Below are positions 18,836-28,724 of a stretch of 64,000 nt of DNA, piece after piece. The stretch comes from Flavobacterium album (GTDB lineage Bacteria; Bacteroidota; Bacteroidia; Flavobacteriales; Flavobacteriaceae), in the NCBI RefSeq assembly GCF_003096035.1, contig NZ_CP029186.1, positions 248,001 to 312,000 on the forward strand. Direction: 5' to 3'. The notes below the pieces were generated by a model. It had not been told where the DNA came from. It did not search any database and saw only the letters and a program-made list of their open reading frames with translations. The position numbers and the translations under genes are program-made. Each line of letters starts with the position of its first letter. Positions within the stretch are counted from its first letter, which is position 1.

Positions 18836-20971
18836 TTAAGCGTTACCTTTTGCTTTTTTAATTACATCATCTGCAATGTTGGAAGGTGTCTCAGCATAGT
18901 GAGAGAATTCCATTGTAGAAGTAGCACGTCCTGAAGATAGTGTCCTTAGGGTAGTCACGTAACCGAACATCTCAGAAAGAGGCACGCTTGCTTTAACTAC
19001 TTTAGAACCCGCCCTGTCATCCATGTTGTTGATCTGTCCGCGGCGACGGTTAAGGTCACCTACGATATCACCCATGTTCTCTTCCGGCGTAAGCACTTCA
19101 AGTTTCATGATCGGCTCAAGGATAACAGCACCTGCGCTCCTTGCAGCTTCTTTATAACCCATTTTGGCTGCAAGTTCGAATGAAAGCGCATCCGAGTCAA
19201 CAGGGTGGAATGAACCGTCAAGAAGTACAACCTTCATGCTGTCCATTTCGTAACCTGCAAGAGGGCCTTGTTTCATAGCCTCTTTAAAGCCTTTCTCGAT
19301 AGCAGGGATGAATTCCCTTGGGATGTTACCACCTTTAACTTCGTTAACGAATTGAAGTCCCATTGGTACTTTTCCGTCAACTTCGTCTGCAGGCCCGAGA
19401 CGGAATACGATATCACCGAATTTACCACGACCACCGGATTGCTTTTTGTAAGTTTCCCTGTGCTGTGCTTCACGTGTGATAGCTTCTTTGTACTCTACCT
19501 GCGGCTCGCCCTGGTTAACCTCTACCTTAAACTCACGCTTAAGACGGTCTACAAGGATATCAAGGTGAAGCTCACCCATACCGGAGATGATCGTTTGTCC
19601 TGAAGCATGGTCAGTCCTAACGGTAAACGTTGGATCTTCTTCAGCAAGTTTAGCCAAAGCCATACCCATTTTATCAACGTCGGCCTTAGTTTTAGGCTCA
19701 ACAGCGATACCGATTACCGGATCAGGGAAGTTCATACTTTCAAGAACGATAGGGTTTTTCTCATCAGAAAGGGTATCACCAGTCTTGATGTCTTTAAAGC
19801 CTACAGCTGCACCAATATCACCTGCCTCGATGTACTCGATTGGGTTTTGCTTGTTAGCGTGCATCTGGTAGATACGGGAGATACGCTCTTTGTTACCTGA
19901 ACGGTTGTTAAGAACATACGAACCTGCATCAAGACGGCCTGAATAAGCCCTGAAGAACGCAAGACGACCTACATAAGGATCGGTTGCGATCTTGAACGCA
20001 AGCGCCGCGAACGGCTCAGTAACTGATGGCTTACGCGTGATAGGCTCGTCAGTATCAGGGTTTGTACCTTCGATAGCTTCTTTATCAAGTGGCGAAGGAA
20101 GGAATTTACAAACTGCATCAAGCATGAACTGAACACCCTTATTTTTGAATGAAGAACCGCAAAGCATAGGGATGATAGCCATATCTATGGTAGCTTTCCT
20201 TAGCGCTTCGTTGATCTCATCCTCAGTAATTGAGCTTTCATCTTCCATGAATTTCTCAAGAAGGCTCTCATCATAACCGGCAACCTCTTCAATAAGCTGT
20301 GCCCTGTACTGGTGTGCTTCTTCTTTCATATCGTCCGGGATAGGCACGATATCGAATGTAGCACCCTGTGTTTCATCATGCCATATGATAGCCTGGTTCT
20401 TGATAAGATCTACCACGCCTTTGAAATCAGCCTCGTCACCGATCGGAAGTACGATAGGCACCGCGTTCGACTTAAGCATGTCTTTCACCTGCTGGCAAAC
20501 AGCAAGGAAGTTAGATCCCTGGCGGTCCATTTTGTTCACAAAGCCCATACGCGGCACTTTGTAGTTATCAGCAAGCCTCCAGTTAGTTTCAGACTGTGGC
20601 TCAACACCGTCAACGGCGCTGAAAAGGAACACAAGTCCGTCAAGCACCCTTAGGGAACGGTTTACCTCAACGGTAAAGTCAACGTGTCCCGGGGTATCGA
20701 TGATGTTGAAGTGGTAATCTTTAGAATCGCCGGTAGTCTTACCTTGGTCTGTAGGGAAGTTCCATGTACATGTTGTCGCGGCCGAAGTAATGGTAATACC
20801 CCTCTCCTGCTCCTGCGCCATCCAGTCCATGGTTGCTGCACCGTCATGCACCTCGCCTATCTTGTGGGATTTACCCGTATAGAAAAGGATACGCTCGGTA
20901 GTTGTAGTCTTACCCGCGTCAATATGGGCAGCAATACCTATGTTTCTCGTATATTTTAAATCTCTTGCCAT
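18836..20971 (-). CDS. fusA: Elongation factor G
   Basis: Translocation GTPase. 711 residues with all G motifs: [16 protein letters not shown] (G1, residues 16-31), [11 protein letters not shown] (G2/switch I), DTPGHVDF (G3) and NKMDR (G4); then domain II ([20 protein letters not shown]), domains III-V including [14 protein letters not shown] and a C-terminal [20 protein letters not shown]. One full-length copy; tuf does not follow it, unlike in E. coli. Cytosolic. Flanked by rpsG (30-nt gap) and rpsJ. Confidence 0.98.
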   Translation of the reverse strand: MARDLKYTRNIGIAAHIDAGKTTTTERILFYTGKSHKIGEVHDGAATMDWMAQEQERGITITSAATTCTWNFPTDQGKTTGDSKDYHFNIIDTPGHVDFTVEVNRSLRVLDGLVFLFSAVDGVEPQSETNWRLADNYKVPRMGFVNKMDRQGSNFLAVCQQVKDMLKSNAVPIVLPIGDEADFKGVVDLIKNQAIIWHDETQGATFDIVPIPDDMKEEAHQYRAQLIEEVAGYDESLLEKFMEDESSITEDEINEALRKATIDMAIIPMLCGSSFKNKGVQFMLDAVCKFLPSPLDKEAIEGTNPDTDEPITRKPSVTEPFAALAFKIATDPYVGRLAFFRAYSGRLDAGSYVLNNRSGNKERISRIYQMHANKQNPIEYIEAGDIGAAVGFKDIKTGDTLSDEKNPIVLESMNFPDPVIGIAVEPKTKADVDKMGMALAKLAEEDPTFTVRTDHASGQTIISGMGELHLDILVDRLKREFKVEVNQGEPQVEYKEAITREAQHRETYKKQSGGRGKFGDIVFRLGPADEVDGKVPMGLQFVNEVKGGNIPREFIPAIEKGFKEAMKQGPLAGYEMDSMKVVLLDGSFHPVDSDALSFELAAKMGYKEAARSAGAVILEPIMKLEVLTPEENMGDIVGDLNRRRGQINNMDDRAGSKVVKASVPLSEMFGYVTTLRTLSSGRATSTMEFSHYAETPSNIADDVIKKAKGNA

Positions 20972-21001
20972 TATTTATTAGATGTGATGTTTCTTTATGA
21001 A

Positions 21002-21478
21002 TTAAAACCTGAAATGTGAGAATGCTTTGTTAGCTTCTGCCATCTTGTGAGTATCCATCCTCTTTTTAACAGCAGCACCTTCTTCTTTAGCAGCAGCTAA
21101 TATTTCAGAAGCCAGCCTTTGAGCCATAGATTTCTCGTTTCTTCTTCTTGCATAAAGGATCATCCATTTCATTGCCATAGAGATCTTCCTGTCCGGACGG
21201 ATCTGCATTGGTATCTGGAATGTTGCACCACCAACCCTGCGGCTGCGTACTTCTACGTGCGGCATTACGTTGTTGATAGCATCTTTCCATGTTTCAAGCG
21301 CTGATTTCTCAGCGTCCTGCTTTTTAGTCTCAACGATGTCGATAGCATCATAGAACACTTTGAAAGCAGTTGATTTTTTACCGTCCCACATTAAGTTATT
21401 CACAAAACGTGTAACCAATTGGTCATTAAACCTTGGATCTGGCAAAAGAGGTCTTTTTTTGGCCTGTCTTTTTCTCAT
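21002..21478 (-). CDS. rpsG: 30S ribosomal protein S7 (uS7)
   Basis: Primary binder of the 16S 3' domain, near the E site. 158 residues; [19 protein letters not shown] and [19 protein letters not shown] (the signature region). str-operon order rpsL-rpsG-fusA, gap of 25 nt after rpsL. Confidence 0.98.
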   Translation of the reverse strand: MRKRQAKKRPLLPDPRFNDQLVTRFVNNLMWDGKKSTAFKVFYDAIDIVETKKQDAEKSALETWKDAINNVMPHVEVRSRRVGGATFQIPMQIRPDRKISMAMKWMILYARRRNEKSMAQRLASEILAAAKEEGAAVKKRMDTHKMAEANKAFSHFRF

Positions 21479-21503
21479 GTCTTTTCTTTAAAGTGTCCTT
21501 AAA

Positions 21504-21911
21504 TTACTTTTTCTTTCCTGTTGCTGCTGGCGCTTGTCCTGGTTTTGGACGTTTTGCACCATACTTAGACCTGCGCTGTGTCCTTCCGGCTACACCGGCG
21601 GTATCCAAAGCACCGCGAACGATGTGGTACCTTACACCCGGTAGGTCTTTTACTCTTCCGCCTCTAACTAATACTATCGAGTGCTCTTGAAGATTGTGTC
21701 CTTCTCCAGGGATGTACGCGTTCACCTCGTTACCATTTGTCAAACGAACCCTTGCAACTTTACGCATTGCAGAGTTTGGTTTTTTTGGTGTTGTGGTGTA
21801 CACACGTGTACATACGCCCCTTCTTTGAGGACAGGAATCTAAAGCAGCCGATTTACTCTTCTTAGTTATCTGGGCTCTCCCTGTTCTTACTAATTGTTGA
21901 ATTGTTGGCAT
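21504..21911 (-). CDS. rpsL: 30S ribosomal protein S12 (uS12)
   Basis: Decoding-centre protein and site of streptomycin-resistance mutations. 135 residues; [20 protein letters not shown], the [16 protein letters not shown] loop (Lys at the position of E. coli Lys42/43) and [16 protein letters not shown] (Lys87 region) are wild type, which predicts no ribosomal streptomycin resistance. The C-terminus has a short extension ([12 protein letters not shown]). First gene of the str operon, with a textbook promoter upstream. Confidence 0.98.
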   Translation of the reverse strand: MPTIQQLVRTGRAQITKKSKSAALDSCPQRRGVCTRVYTTTPKKPNSAMRKVARVRLTNGNEVNAYIPGEGHNLQEHSIVLVRGGRVKDLPGVRYHIVRGALDTAGVAGRTQRRSKYGAKRPKPGQAPAATGKKK

Positions 21912-21965
21912 AATTAAATACTAAAAATTTCTTTTGATTAAAAAATCCCGCTTTTTACGGGGTTG

Positions 21966-21996
21966 CAAATGTAGGGATTAAAATTTATAAAACAAA
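21966..21996 (-). promoter_or_regulatory. Consensus Bacteroidota promoter for the rpsL operon
   Basis: On the minus strand TTTG (21993-21996), a 19-nt spacer and TACATTTG (21966-21973) match the primary-sigma consensus of Bacteroidota exactly. The start site should fall a few bases on, at the C-run of a CCCG-CGGG hairpin followed by six T (21942-21960), so the leader begins with a stem-loop. Confidence 0.8.
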
Positions 21997-22055
21997 TTGT
22001 AAATCATTAATTTTCAAACACGTTCTGCTAGGCAAATACAGTAAAAGAATTTCCA

Positions 22056-22161
22056 GCCACGAATTACACTAATTCCCACAAATTTCTTTCCTACAAGCCC
22101 CATATAACATTCAAAAATTTAAACATTCCTTCAATTTGTGGAAATTCGTGTAATTCGTGGC
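22056..22161. repeat. Long inverted repeat (snap-back element)
   Basis: Two 29-nt arms, 22056-22084 and 22133-22161, are reverse complements at 27 of 29 positions and enclose a 48-nt AT-rich loop. The arm begins GCCACGAATTACAC. I recall near-identical sequences dispersed in Flavobacterium genomes, which suggests a MITE-like or REP-like element; no terminal duplication is obvious. Confidence 0.7.
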
Positions 22162-22234
22162 AAAAAAACACCATCTTCATCGTTGATATTATTTCGGTTA
22201 TTTTTGCGTTATTTTACAGCTAACAAACTCCGGG

Positions 22235-23899
22235 TTGAAAAATCTACTCCTTATATATATAGTATCCTTCGCTTTTTTTTCGGCAAAAGCACAAAACCTT
22301 TACCTGAAGGCGGAAGGCAGCACTATGCTGGAGAACAAGGTTATCGACTCCGTTCCTTACAACAAAATTCACGGGAACGCAAAATCGGTTGCCGACGAGG
22401 CCGCAGCGCTTTCCAACACCTTATTAAAGAATGGTTATCTTGAGAACCGGGAACTGGCGCACATTAAGACAAATGATTCCACTTTTGTATATTCTTTTTC
22501 CGTTGGCCAAAAAACAAACACTGTACATATATATACCGGCCACATACCGCAAGAAGAAAAAGACCTTCTTGACATCTCAAAAGACACCATCATACTGGCC
22601 ATGTCCGATGTAGAGCCTTTTATGAACAGCAGCATTGCACTGTTGGAACGAAAAGGATATTCACTAAGCTCCCTTCAGCTCACCGACTACAGCAAAACCA
22701 ACAACACCCTGACAGCCCGGCTGAATATAAAAACCGAAAAGAAGCGGACACTTGATAATATTGTAATAGAAGGCTACCCGAAATTTCCCGAAGGCATCCG
22801 CAGGAATATCGCAAAGCAATATAGAGGCAAAACATTCAACCAGGAAACCCTGCAACGGGTATACAATGACTTCAACTCCCTGCGGTTCGTAAGCCAGGTG
22901 CGATATCCGGAAATACTTTTTAAAAAGGACACCACCAAAGTGTATGTGTACCTCCAGAAAGCCAGGCCCAATACTTTCGACGGCTTCATTGGCTTTTCGA
23001 ACGACGAGCAGAGCAATGTCATTTTCAACGGCTATCTCGACCTGAATCTTAGCAACGTGCTCAATTCGGGCGAAAAATTCAACCTCTTCTGGAAAAGCGA
23101 CGGCCAGAAGCAGACCACCTTTAACCTCGCTACAGAACTGCCTTATTTATTCAGGAGCCCTGTCGGCCTCAAGGCAAGCCTGAGGATATTCAAGCAGGAC
23201 AGTACGTTCCAGAACACGGTAACCGATGTTAACGTTGGCTATTACTTCAGCTATAACTCAAAGTTATACATAGGGCACCAAAAAACACAATCGGTAGACA
23301 TTCAAAACAGCAATACCGCCACATTGAGCGATTATAGCAATACCTTCTGGACATCCAGCTATGAGTTTACCGACTTTAATGTAGACGATTTCCTTTTTCC
23401 CGAAAGAACATCACTTACAGTAAAAGGCGGTTTAGGCAAACGAAATGCAAAGACCGGTAACAGCGACCAATATTTTGCACAGATCAATGCATCACACAAC
23501 CTGTACCTCAATAAAAAGAATGTGATCAACGTGAAGAACCATACCTACTACCTGAAAAGCAATACCTATATAATCAATGAGCTTTATCGTTTCGGAGGCA
23601 TCAACTCCATACGGGGGTTTAACGAAAATAGCCTGCAGGCCAGCCTCTACACCGCACTAATGGCAGAATACCGGTATATCCTCTCCCCTACTATGTATGT
23701 GCATTCAATTACAGACTACGGATATTTCCAGGACAAGGCATCCGGTACTGAAAATAAGCTACTTGGCTTGGGCTTTGGATTTGGGTTATTTACCAAAACC
23801 GGCCTTTTCAACATCATTTATGCCAACGGAAGCACTGAAAGCCAACAAATTAAGCTATCTAACTCGATAGTACACATTAGCTTTAAAACATCATTTTAA
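22235..23899 (+). CDS. Omp85-family outer-membrane protein (BamA/TamA-like)
   Basis: A 554-residue outer-membrane protein. The start is a TTG at 22235, chosen because the signal peptide (KNLLLIYIVSFAFFSAKAQ) begins right there and no ATG fits. Residues about 20-250 are periplasmic and include at least one POTRA-like module (NIVIEGYPKFPEGIRRNIAK), the rest is a 16-strand-type barrel with the Omp85 signature FGGINSIRGFNENSL (loop L6 RGF motif, about residue 455) and a C-terminal Phe. It is much shorter than BamA, so it more likely serves a dedicated secretion or assembly role, as TamA-like proteins do. It lies alone, divergent from rpsL and 116 nt ahead of the SusC gene. Confidence 0.85.
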   Translation: MKNLLLIYIVSFAFFSAKAQNLYLKAEGSTMLENKVIDSVPYNKIHGNAKSVADEAAALSNTLLKNGYLENRELAHIKTNDSTFVYSFSVGQKTNTVHIYTGHIPQEEKDLLDISKDTIILAMSDVEPFMNSSIALLERKGYSLSSLQLTDYSKTNNTLTARLNIKTEKKRTLDNIVIEGYPKFPEGIRRNIAKQYRGKTFNQETLQRVYNDFNSLRFVSQVRYPEILFKKDTTKVYVYLQKARPNTFDGFIGFSNDEQSNVIFNGYLDLNLSNVLNSGEKFNLFWKSDGQKQTTFNLATELPYLFRSPVGLKASLRIFKQDSTFQNTVTDVNVGYYFSYNSKLYIGHQKTQSVDIQNSNTATLSDYSNTFWTSSYEFTDFNVDDFLFPERTSLTVKGGLGKRNAKTGNSDQYFAQINASHNLYLNKKNVINVKNHTYYLKSNTYIINELYRFGGINSIRGFNENSLQASLYTALMAEYRYILSPTMYVHSITDYGYFQDKASGTENKLLGLGFGFGLFTKTGLFNIIYANGSTESQQIKLSNSIVHISFKTSF

Positions 23900-23959
23900 C
23901 ACTTTCACTTACACAAAAGCCTAAAATCTTACTAAAATTCTAAATTATTTCCTAAAATT

Positions 23960-23991
23960 TTTGGTTTTGTAAATAGTTCGTCAGATATTTG
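23960..23991 (+). promoter_or_regulatory. Likely promoter of the susC-susD operon
   Basis: TTTG at 23960-23963, a 20-nt spacer and GATATTTG at 23984-23991 resemble the TTTG / TAnnTTTG consensus with one mismatch. The box ends 24 nt before the SusC start codon. Confidence 0.45.
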
Positions 23992-24015
23992 AGATACTAA
24001 CTCAAATTTTATTAA

Positions 24016-27000
24016 ATGAAAACAAGGCTACACGTTTTATTAACGCTGCTCTTTGCGTTAATGATGCAAATTTCGTTTGCACAGGAGAGGACAGTATCAG
24101 GTACTGTTTCTGATGAGGCGGGATTCCCGATTCCGGGAGTCAATGTGGTAGTAAAAGGCACTACCATTAGCACCCAAACCGATTTTGACGGTAAGTACCA
24201 AATACAGGCGTCTCCGCAACAGACACTTGTATTTAGCTACATTGGCATGGGTACTCTTGAAATGTCTGCTGCCTCAACCACTATCAACCCAACCCTTAAA
24301 GATTCGGCCACAGAGCTTGAAGGTGTTGTGGTAACGGCAGTAGGTATCCGAAGGGAAAAATCGTCGATCGGTGCCTCAACCACGACGCTAAAATCTGAAG
24401 AAATCCTCAGGGGCCAGCAGGCAAACATTGCCGACGCTGTTAAAGGTAAAGTGGCAGGTGTTATTATTTCCAACAGCTCGACTGACCCGGGCGCATCATC
24501 AAGCGTCATTATCCGTGGCTTTAAAACCCTTTCGGGTAAAAACCAGCCGCTCTATGTTGTTGACGGCGTTCCGCTTTATGAGCAGACCAATTCGTCTTCC
24601 AGCCTTACCAATGGCTACGACTTTGGTAATGCTGCAGCCGACATCAACCCGCAGGATATTGAGACCATGACGATACTTAAAGGCGCCTCTGCAACCGTAC
24701 TTTACGGATCGAGGGCTGCCGGCGGTGTGATACTCATCACAACCAAAAAAGGAAAAGAAGGAAGGATGGCTGTAGAATACACCAACTCTACTTCCTTTAC
24801 CCAGATTAACAGGACACCAAAATACCAGTCTAAATTCGGACAGGGTTGGGATGGTGTACACTACCTTATTGAAAACGGTTCATGGGGCGCGCCATTTGAC
24901 GGGAAACCACACGTATGGGGCCACGTCGTAAATAACAGCCAGTTGCTGAAACCTTATTCATTCCAGCCGGACCAGCTTGAAAACTTCTTTACAACCGGTA
25001 CTTCAAGGATAAACTCCGTGAACGTTTCAGGTGGCCATGGCGACACTACTGCCCGCCTGTCGTATACCAATACGCAGCAGGATGGTATATACCCTACCGA
25101 TGCAGACTCTTTTGAAAGGAATGTACTCAGCGTGTCGGCAACTTCCAAAGTAAAAAACATCAGCATCAGCGGTACCATGAATTATGTAAGCAATTCAGGA
25201 AAGAACGTAGCTACCGGGCAGAGCGCAACGGTTTATAACAACCTGATGCAGATACCGAACGATTTCCCGATTACAGAAATGGCAGATTACAACGGCCAGT
25301 TCTTTAACAACGACAACTATTATACCCCTTACGGAATCGTTAACCCTTATTTTACACTGAACTCTAATGGCGCGACAAACAAGAAGGAACGCGTTTACGG
25401 GTCGTTCGATTTCAACTACAAAATAAACGACTGGTTTAATGCCACCTACCGTTTTGGTATGGACGTTTCCTCTGAGCGCAGCAAAGTATGGACAGCCCGT
25501 ATTGATGCGGCACCGGGAAGCCCTAATGACGGATCATCAAACGAGACACCGGGAAGCTATGCTGAAAGCTATGTCAACACCAAACTCGTGAACCATGATA
25601 TCCAGGCTAACTTTGACTTTGGCATAACGGAAAAATTAAGGTTCCAATCTACAGCAGGTTTCAACATTTGGGATGAGCGTTATAACAGCCTTGGCGCATC
25701 GGTAGCCAGCCAGGATATCCCGGGCTTTTACAACCTGGCCAACAGCTCGCAAATTCCGGCTGTTGCCACATTAATGACAAGCAACAAGCTTTACGGGCTT
25801 TATGATACTGCTACCCTTTCTTATGACGAACAGCTTTTCCTTACAGGAAACATCAGGAATGACTGGTTCTCAAGCCTTCCTGTAGCTAACAGGTCTAAAC
25901 TGTATGCGGGTGGAAATGCCAGCTGGGTTTTCACAAGGACTTTCTCCGGTATAGACAAAGTGCTTAATTACGGAAAATTAAGGGTTGGTTATGCATCAGT
26001 AGGTGTTGGAACAGACCCTTACCAGGTTTTTGCAGTAAATACGCAAACCAATGTAAACATGGGCTTCGGTAGCGTTATATTCCCTATTAATGGTATTAAT
26101 GCCTACGGTATTGGCAACAGGATGGCAAACCTCAACCTGAAGCCGGAAGTTAAAACAGAGCTGGAATTTGGTACCGAACTATCTTTCTTCAATAATTTTT
26201 TAACTATTGACGCTACCTACTTTGATGCTAAGACCAAAAACCAGATCCTTGCGCTTCCGCTAGCGCCAAGTACGGGATATACTTCGCAACAGGCTAACAT
26301 TGGTACACTCCGTACCAAAGGTTTTGAAGGGCTCGTTACTATCAACTGGCTAAAAAGCAACGAAGGCTTCAACTGGAGCTCGAGCGTGAATTACGCTAAA
26401 TACAACACCGTATTGGAAGAGCTTGACCCAAGGATCGATCAGGTGAACCTTGGCGGCCTCAGCACGTATGAGTACATTGCTAAACAAGGGCAGCCGGTGG
26501 GACTTATCAGGGGTTATGTGCCTGAAACCGATACTAACGGAAATGTGGTAGTGGATGCAAATGGTGTACCTGTTGCCGCTTCTACAAAACAGGTATATGG
26601 CGATTCGCAATATGATTACACTATGGGTATCACCAACAACTTTAGCTGGAAAGGCATTTCGCTTGATTTCACCTTTGATATCCGCCAGGGTGGTTTGATG
26701 TACTCAAGGACTGCAGATATTACAAGGTTTACCGGTAACTCAATTACAACAGTTTACAACGACAGGCAGCCTTTTGTAGTGCCAAACTCTGTAGTGAAAA
26801 ACGTAGCTGATGACGGTACAGTAACCTACTCGCCAAACACGACCCCAATCGATTCTGAGCACATGGATGACTACTACCGTGCCGATGCCAATGCGCGGGC
26901 AAATGTTATCAGCAAATCATTTGTAAAGCTTCGTGAAGTTGTGCTTAGCTACAGGTTCCCTTCGAAACTTTTGGAGAAAACACAGATCCAGTCGCTATCG

Positions 27001-27165
27001 TTCTCTGTAATCGGCCGTAACCTGTTCCTTTGGACACCAAAAGAAAACCAGTTCATTGACCCTGAGGTTTCTACTTTTGGAAATGACCTTGCCGGGCAGT
27101 TTGGCGAGTTTAGCGCCAACCCTTCTACCAGAAGTATTGGTTTTAGTTTAAAAGCATCATTCTAA
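24016..27165 (+). CDS. SusC/RagA-family TonB-linked outer-membrane transporter
   Basis: 1049 residues. Signal peptide to about residue 22 (FAQ), then a carboxypeptidase-regulatory-like beta-sandwich (TVSGTVSDEAGFPIPGVNVV ... FDGKYQI) typical of SusC, a short TonB-interacting stretch (LEGVVVTAVGIRREKSS), the plug domain with IRGFKTLSGKNQPLYVVDGV and the end motif LYGSRAAGGVILITTKKG, then the beta-barrel with a C-terminal aromatic residue (KASF). It imports a ligand delivered by the SusD partner using TonB energy. First of a four-gene operon; gaps to the next genes are about 10 nt. No glycoside hydrolase, regulator or peptidase gene is adjacent, so the substrate cannot be read from context. Confidence 0.95.
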   Translation: MKTRLHVLLTLLFALMMQISFAQERTVSGTVSDEAGFPIPGVNVVVKGTTISTQTDFDGKYQIQASPQQTLVFSYIGMGTLEMSAASTTINPTLKDSATELEGVVVTAVGIRREKSSIGASTTTLKSEEILRGQQANIADAVKGKVAGVIISNSSTDPGASSSVIIRGFKTLSGKNQPLYVVDGVPLYEQTNSSSSLTNGYDFGNAAADINPQDIETMTILKGASATVLYGSRAAGGVILITTKKGKEGRMAVEYTNSTSFTQINRTPKYQSKFGQGWDGVHYLIENGSWGAPFDGKPHVWGHVVNNSQLLKPYSFQPDQLENFFTTGTSRINSVNVSGGHGDTTARLSYTNTQQDGIYPTDADSFERNVLSVSATSKVKNISISGTMNYVSNSGKNVATGQSATVYNNLMQIPNDFPITEMADYNGQFFNNDNYYTPYGIVNPYFTLNSNGATNKKERVYGSFDFNYKINDWFNATYRFGMDVSSERSKVWTARIDAAPGSPNDGSSNETPGSYAESYVNTKLVNHDIQANFDFGITEKLRFQSTAGFNIWDERYNSLGASVASQDIPGFYNLANSSQIPAVATLMTSNKLYGLYDTATLSYDEQLFLTGNIRNDWFSSLPVANRSKLYAGGNASWVFTRTFSGIDKVLNYGKLRVGYASVGVGTDPYQVFAVNTQTNVNMGFGSVIFPINGINAYGIGNRMANLNLKPEVKTELEFGTELSFFNNFLTIDATYFDAKTKNQILALPLAPSTGYTSQQANIGTLRTKGFEGLVTINWLKSNEGFNWSSSVNYAKYNTVLEELDPRIDQVNLGGLSTYEYIAKQGQPVGLIRGYVPETDTNGNVVVDANGVPVAASTKQVYGDSQYDYTMGITNNFSWKGISLDFTFDIRQGGLMYSRTADITRFTGNSITTVYNDRQPFVVPNSVVKNVADDGTVTYSPNTTPIDSEHMDDYYRADANARANVISKSFVKLREVVLSYRFPSKLLEKTQIQSLSFSVIGRNLFLWTPKENQFIDPEVSTFGNDLAGQFGEFSANPSTRSIGFSLKASF

Positions 27166-27175
27166 TAATAAATCT

Positions 27176-28714
27176 ATGAAAAATATAAATAAGTTTTTAA
27201 TCCTTTTTCTCACAGGGCTCTTTATAGCATCATGTGACGAAAAACTGGACATAAACGTTGACCCCAACGCCCCGGCCGAGATCAACGCAGGCCTTGCGCT
27301 AACGTCGGCTGAAGGTACGCTGGCATCAGTAGTGGGCGGCGAATTCATGAACCTTGGCGGCTTTTATGCCGAATACCATACACAGGCCCCGAGTGCCAGC
27401 CAGTTTGAGAACATCGATTCTTACAACCTCAACACGGCTTATGCAAATACACCCTGGACACAACTGTATGCAGGCGTGCTTACCGACCTGAAATATGTAA
27501 CCGAGAAGTCCAATGATGCCGGCGATACGGCAACAGCCCTTATGGCTGAAGTGCTTCGCGGGTATACCTACCAGTTACTGGTGGACCTTTTTGGCGATGT
27601 GCCTTATACCGAAGCTTTGCAGGATGGCAACATTACGCCGCATGTTACGCCAGGTGAAGAGATCTATGCCGATGTGATCAGCAAGATCGATGCTGCACTG
27701 GCCGCTTATGAAGCTGATCCGACGGAGTCATCAGCAGCATTGCAGGATGTTATCTTTAACAGCAATATGGACAAGTGGGTTCAGTTCGCAAACACACTTA
27801 AGCTAAAGATGTACATCAGGATGGCTTATACACCGCAGGCCAACCCGGCAGCAGTTACCGCTTTGCTGAATGAGGGAAATTTCCTGACGGAAGATGCTAA
27901 ATTTAACCTGTTTGCAGAATCTACCAATAAGACGAACCCGTTTTATGCAACTTTCCTTACCAATGCAGGATCAGGGCTTGGCGACGTGAACCATGTGGCC
28001 AGCGATGCGCTGCATGATTTTTACACTGAAAATAATGATGCCCGCCTGCGAGCTGCATTTCGGCCTGGAACCGGCGGGACATACAATTCAATTTCCCAGG
28101 GTACCGGTAACGATTTTAATAACACAGCAGTTGCCTATGCCCGCCCAAATGTTCGTCCTAAAACCCCTGTATTCTTTTTATCTGCTTCAGAAAGCTATTT
28201 TCTCCAGGCAGAGGCATTGATTCGTTATGCAGCCGGAGCAGGGGCGAAAGAAGCGTATGACGCAGGGGTGCTGGCATCCTTCATGACGTATCAGGAAAAT
28301 TTCTTTAAAGACGCTGATGCTACTAAATCAACAGAATCGGTGTGGTCGGCCGCTGAGGCTGCTTCCGAGGCTGCAGATTTAACCGGTCCCGGCGGCGCTT
28401 ATGAATACCAACCGGGTGCAGATGCGGAAACTACTGTGAGGCAGGTGATCATCCAGAAATGGGCAGCACTTCCTTATATAAATAATATTGAAGCTTACAT
28501 TGAAGCAACCAGGACCAAGTACCCTGAAATTGTAGAAGAAGGTACAGAGGATTATACTATAGGCAACCGCATCCCTTCTTCGATATCTATACTGCCGGGC
28601 ACCACGATACCTAGTATCCTGTTCTATCCTGACAGTGAAACCCAAAGAAACCCTAACATTACGCAAAGGGCATCGATAACCGAAAATGTTTGGTGGGACC
28701 AGAAACCAGAATAA
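27176..28714 (+). CDS. SusD/RagB-family surface lipoprotein
   Basis: 512 residues. A lipoprotein signal peptide ends at IASC (Cys about residue 20), followed by DEKLDINVDPNAP. The body is helical with TPR-like regions, and resembles the SusD-like group 2 proteins (QFENIDSYNLN, TPWTQLYAGVLTDL, LVDLFGDVPYTEAL motifs). It caps the SusC barrel and binds ligand at the cell surface. It is 10 nt downstream of the transporter gene, the invariant SusCD arrangement. Confidence 0.93.
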   Translation: MKNINKFLILFLTGLFIASCDEKLDINVDPNAPAEINAGLALTSAEGTLASVVGGEFMNLGGFYAEYHTQAPSASQFENIDSYNLNTAYANTPWTQLYAGVLTDLKYVTEKSNDAGDTATALMAEVLRGYTYQLLVDLFGDVPYTEALQDGNITPHVTPGEEIYADVISKIDAALAAYEADPTESSAALQDVIFNSNMDKWVQFANTLKLKMYIRMAYTPQANPAAVTALLNEGNFLTEDAKFNLFAESTNKTNPFYATFLTNAGSGLGDVNHVASDALHDFYTENNDARLRAAFRPGTGGTYNSISQGTGNDFNNTAVAYARPNVRPKTPVFFLSASESYFLQAEALIRYAAGAGAKEAYDAGVLASFMTYQENFFKDADATKSTESVWSAAEAASEAADLTGPGGAYEYQPGADAETTVRQVIIQKWAALPYINNIEAYIEATRTKYPEIVEEGTEDYTIGNRIPSSISILPGTTIPSILFYPDSETQRNPNITQRASITENVWWDQKPE

Positions 28715-28724
28715 ATAAAAAACT

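Larger units (their letters stand above)
21912..22234. other. Divergent intergenic region between rpsL and the Omp85 gene
   Basis: It contains the rpsL promoter and leader on the minus strand, a 106-nt inverted-repeat element (22056-22161), and a TATTTTTG box at 22199-22206 that fits a -7 element for the plus-strand gene starting at 22235. I see no gene in it. Confidence 0.7.

Noticed and set aside
22138..22443. Plus-strand open frame overlapping the start of the Omp85 gene
   Set aside because: Begins inside the inverted repeat arm and is out of frame with the clearly real signal-peptide-bearing Omp85 protein.
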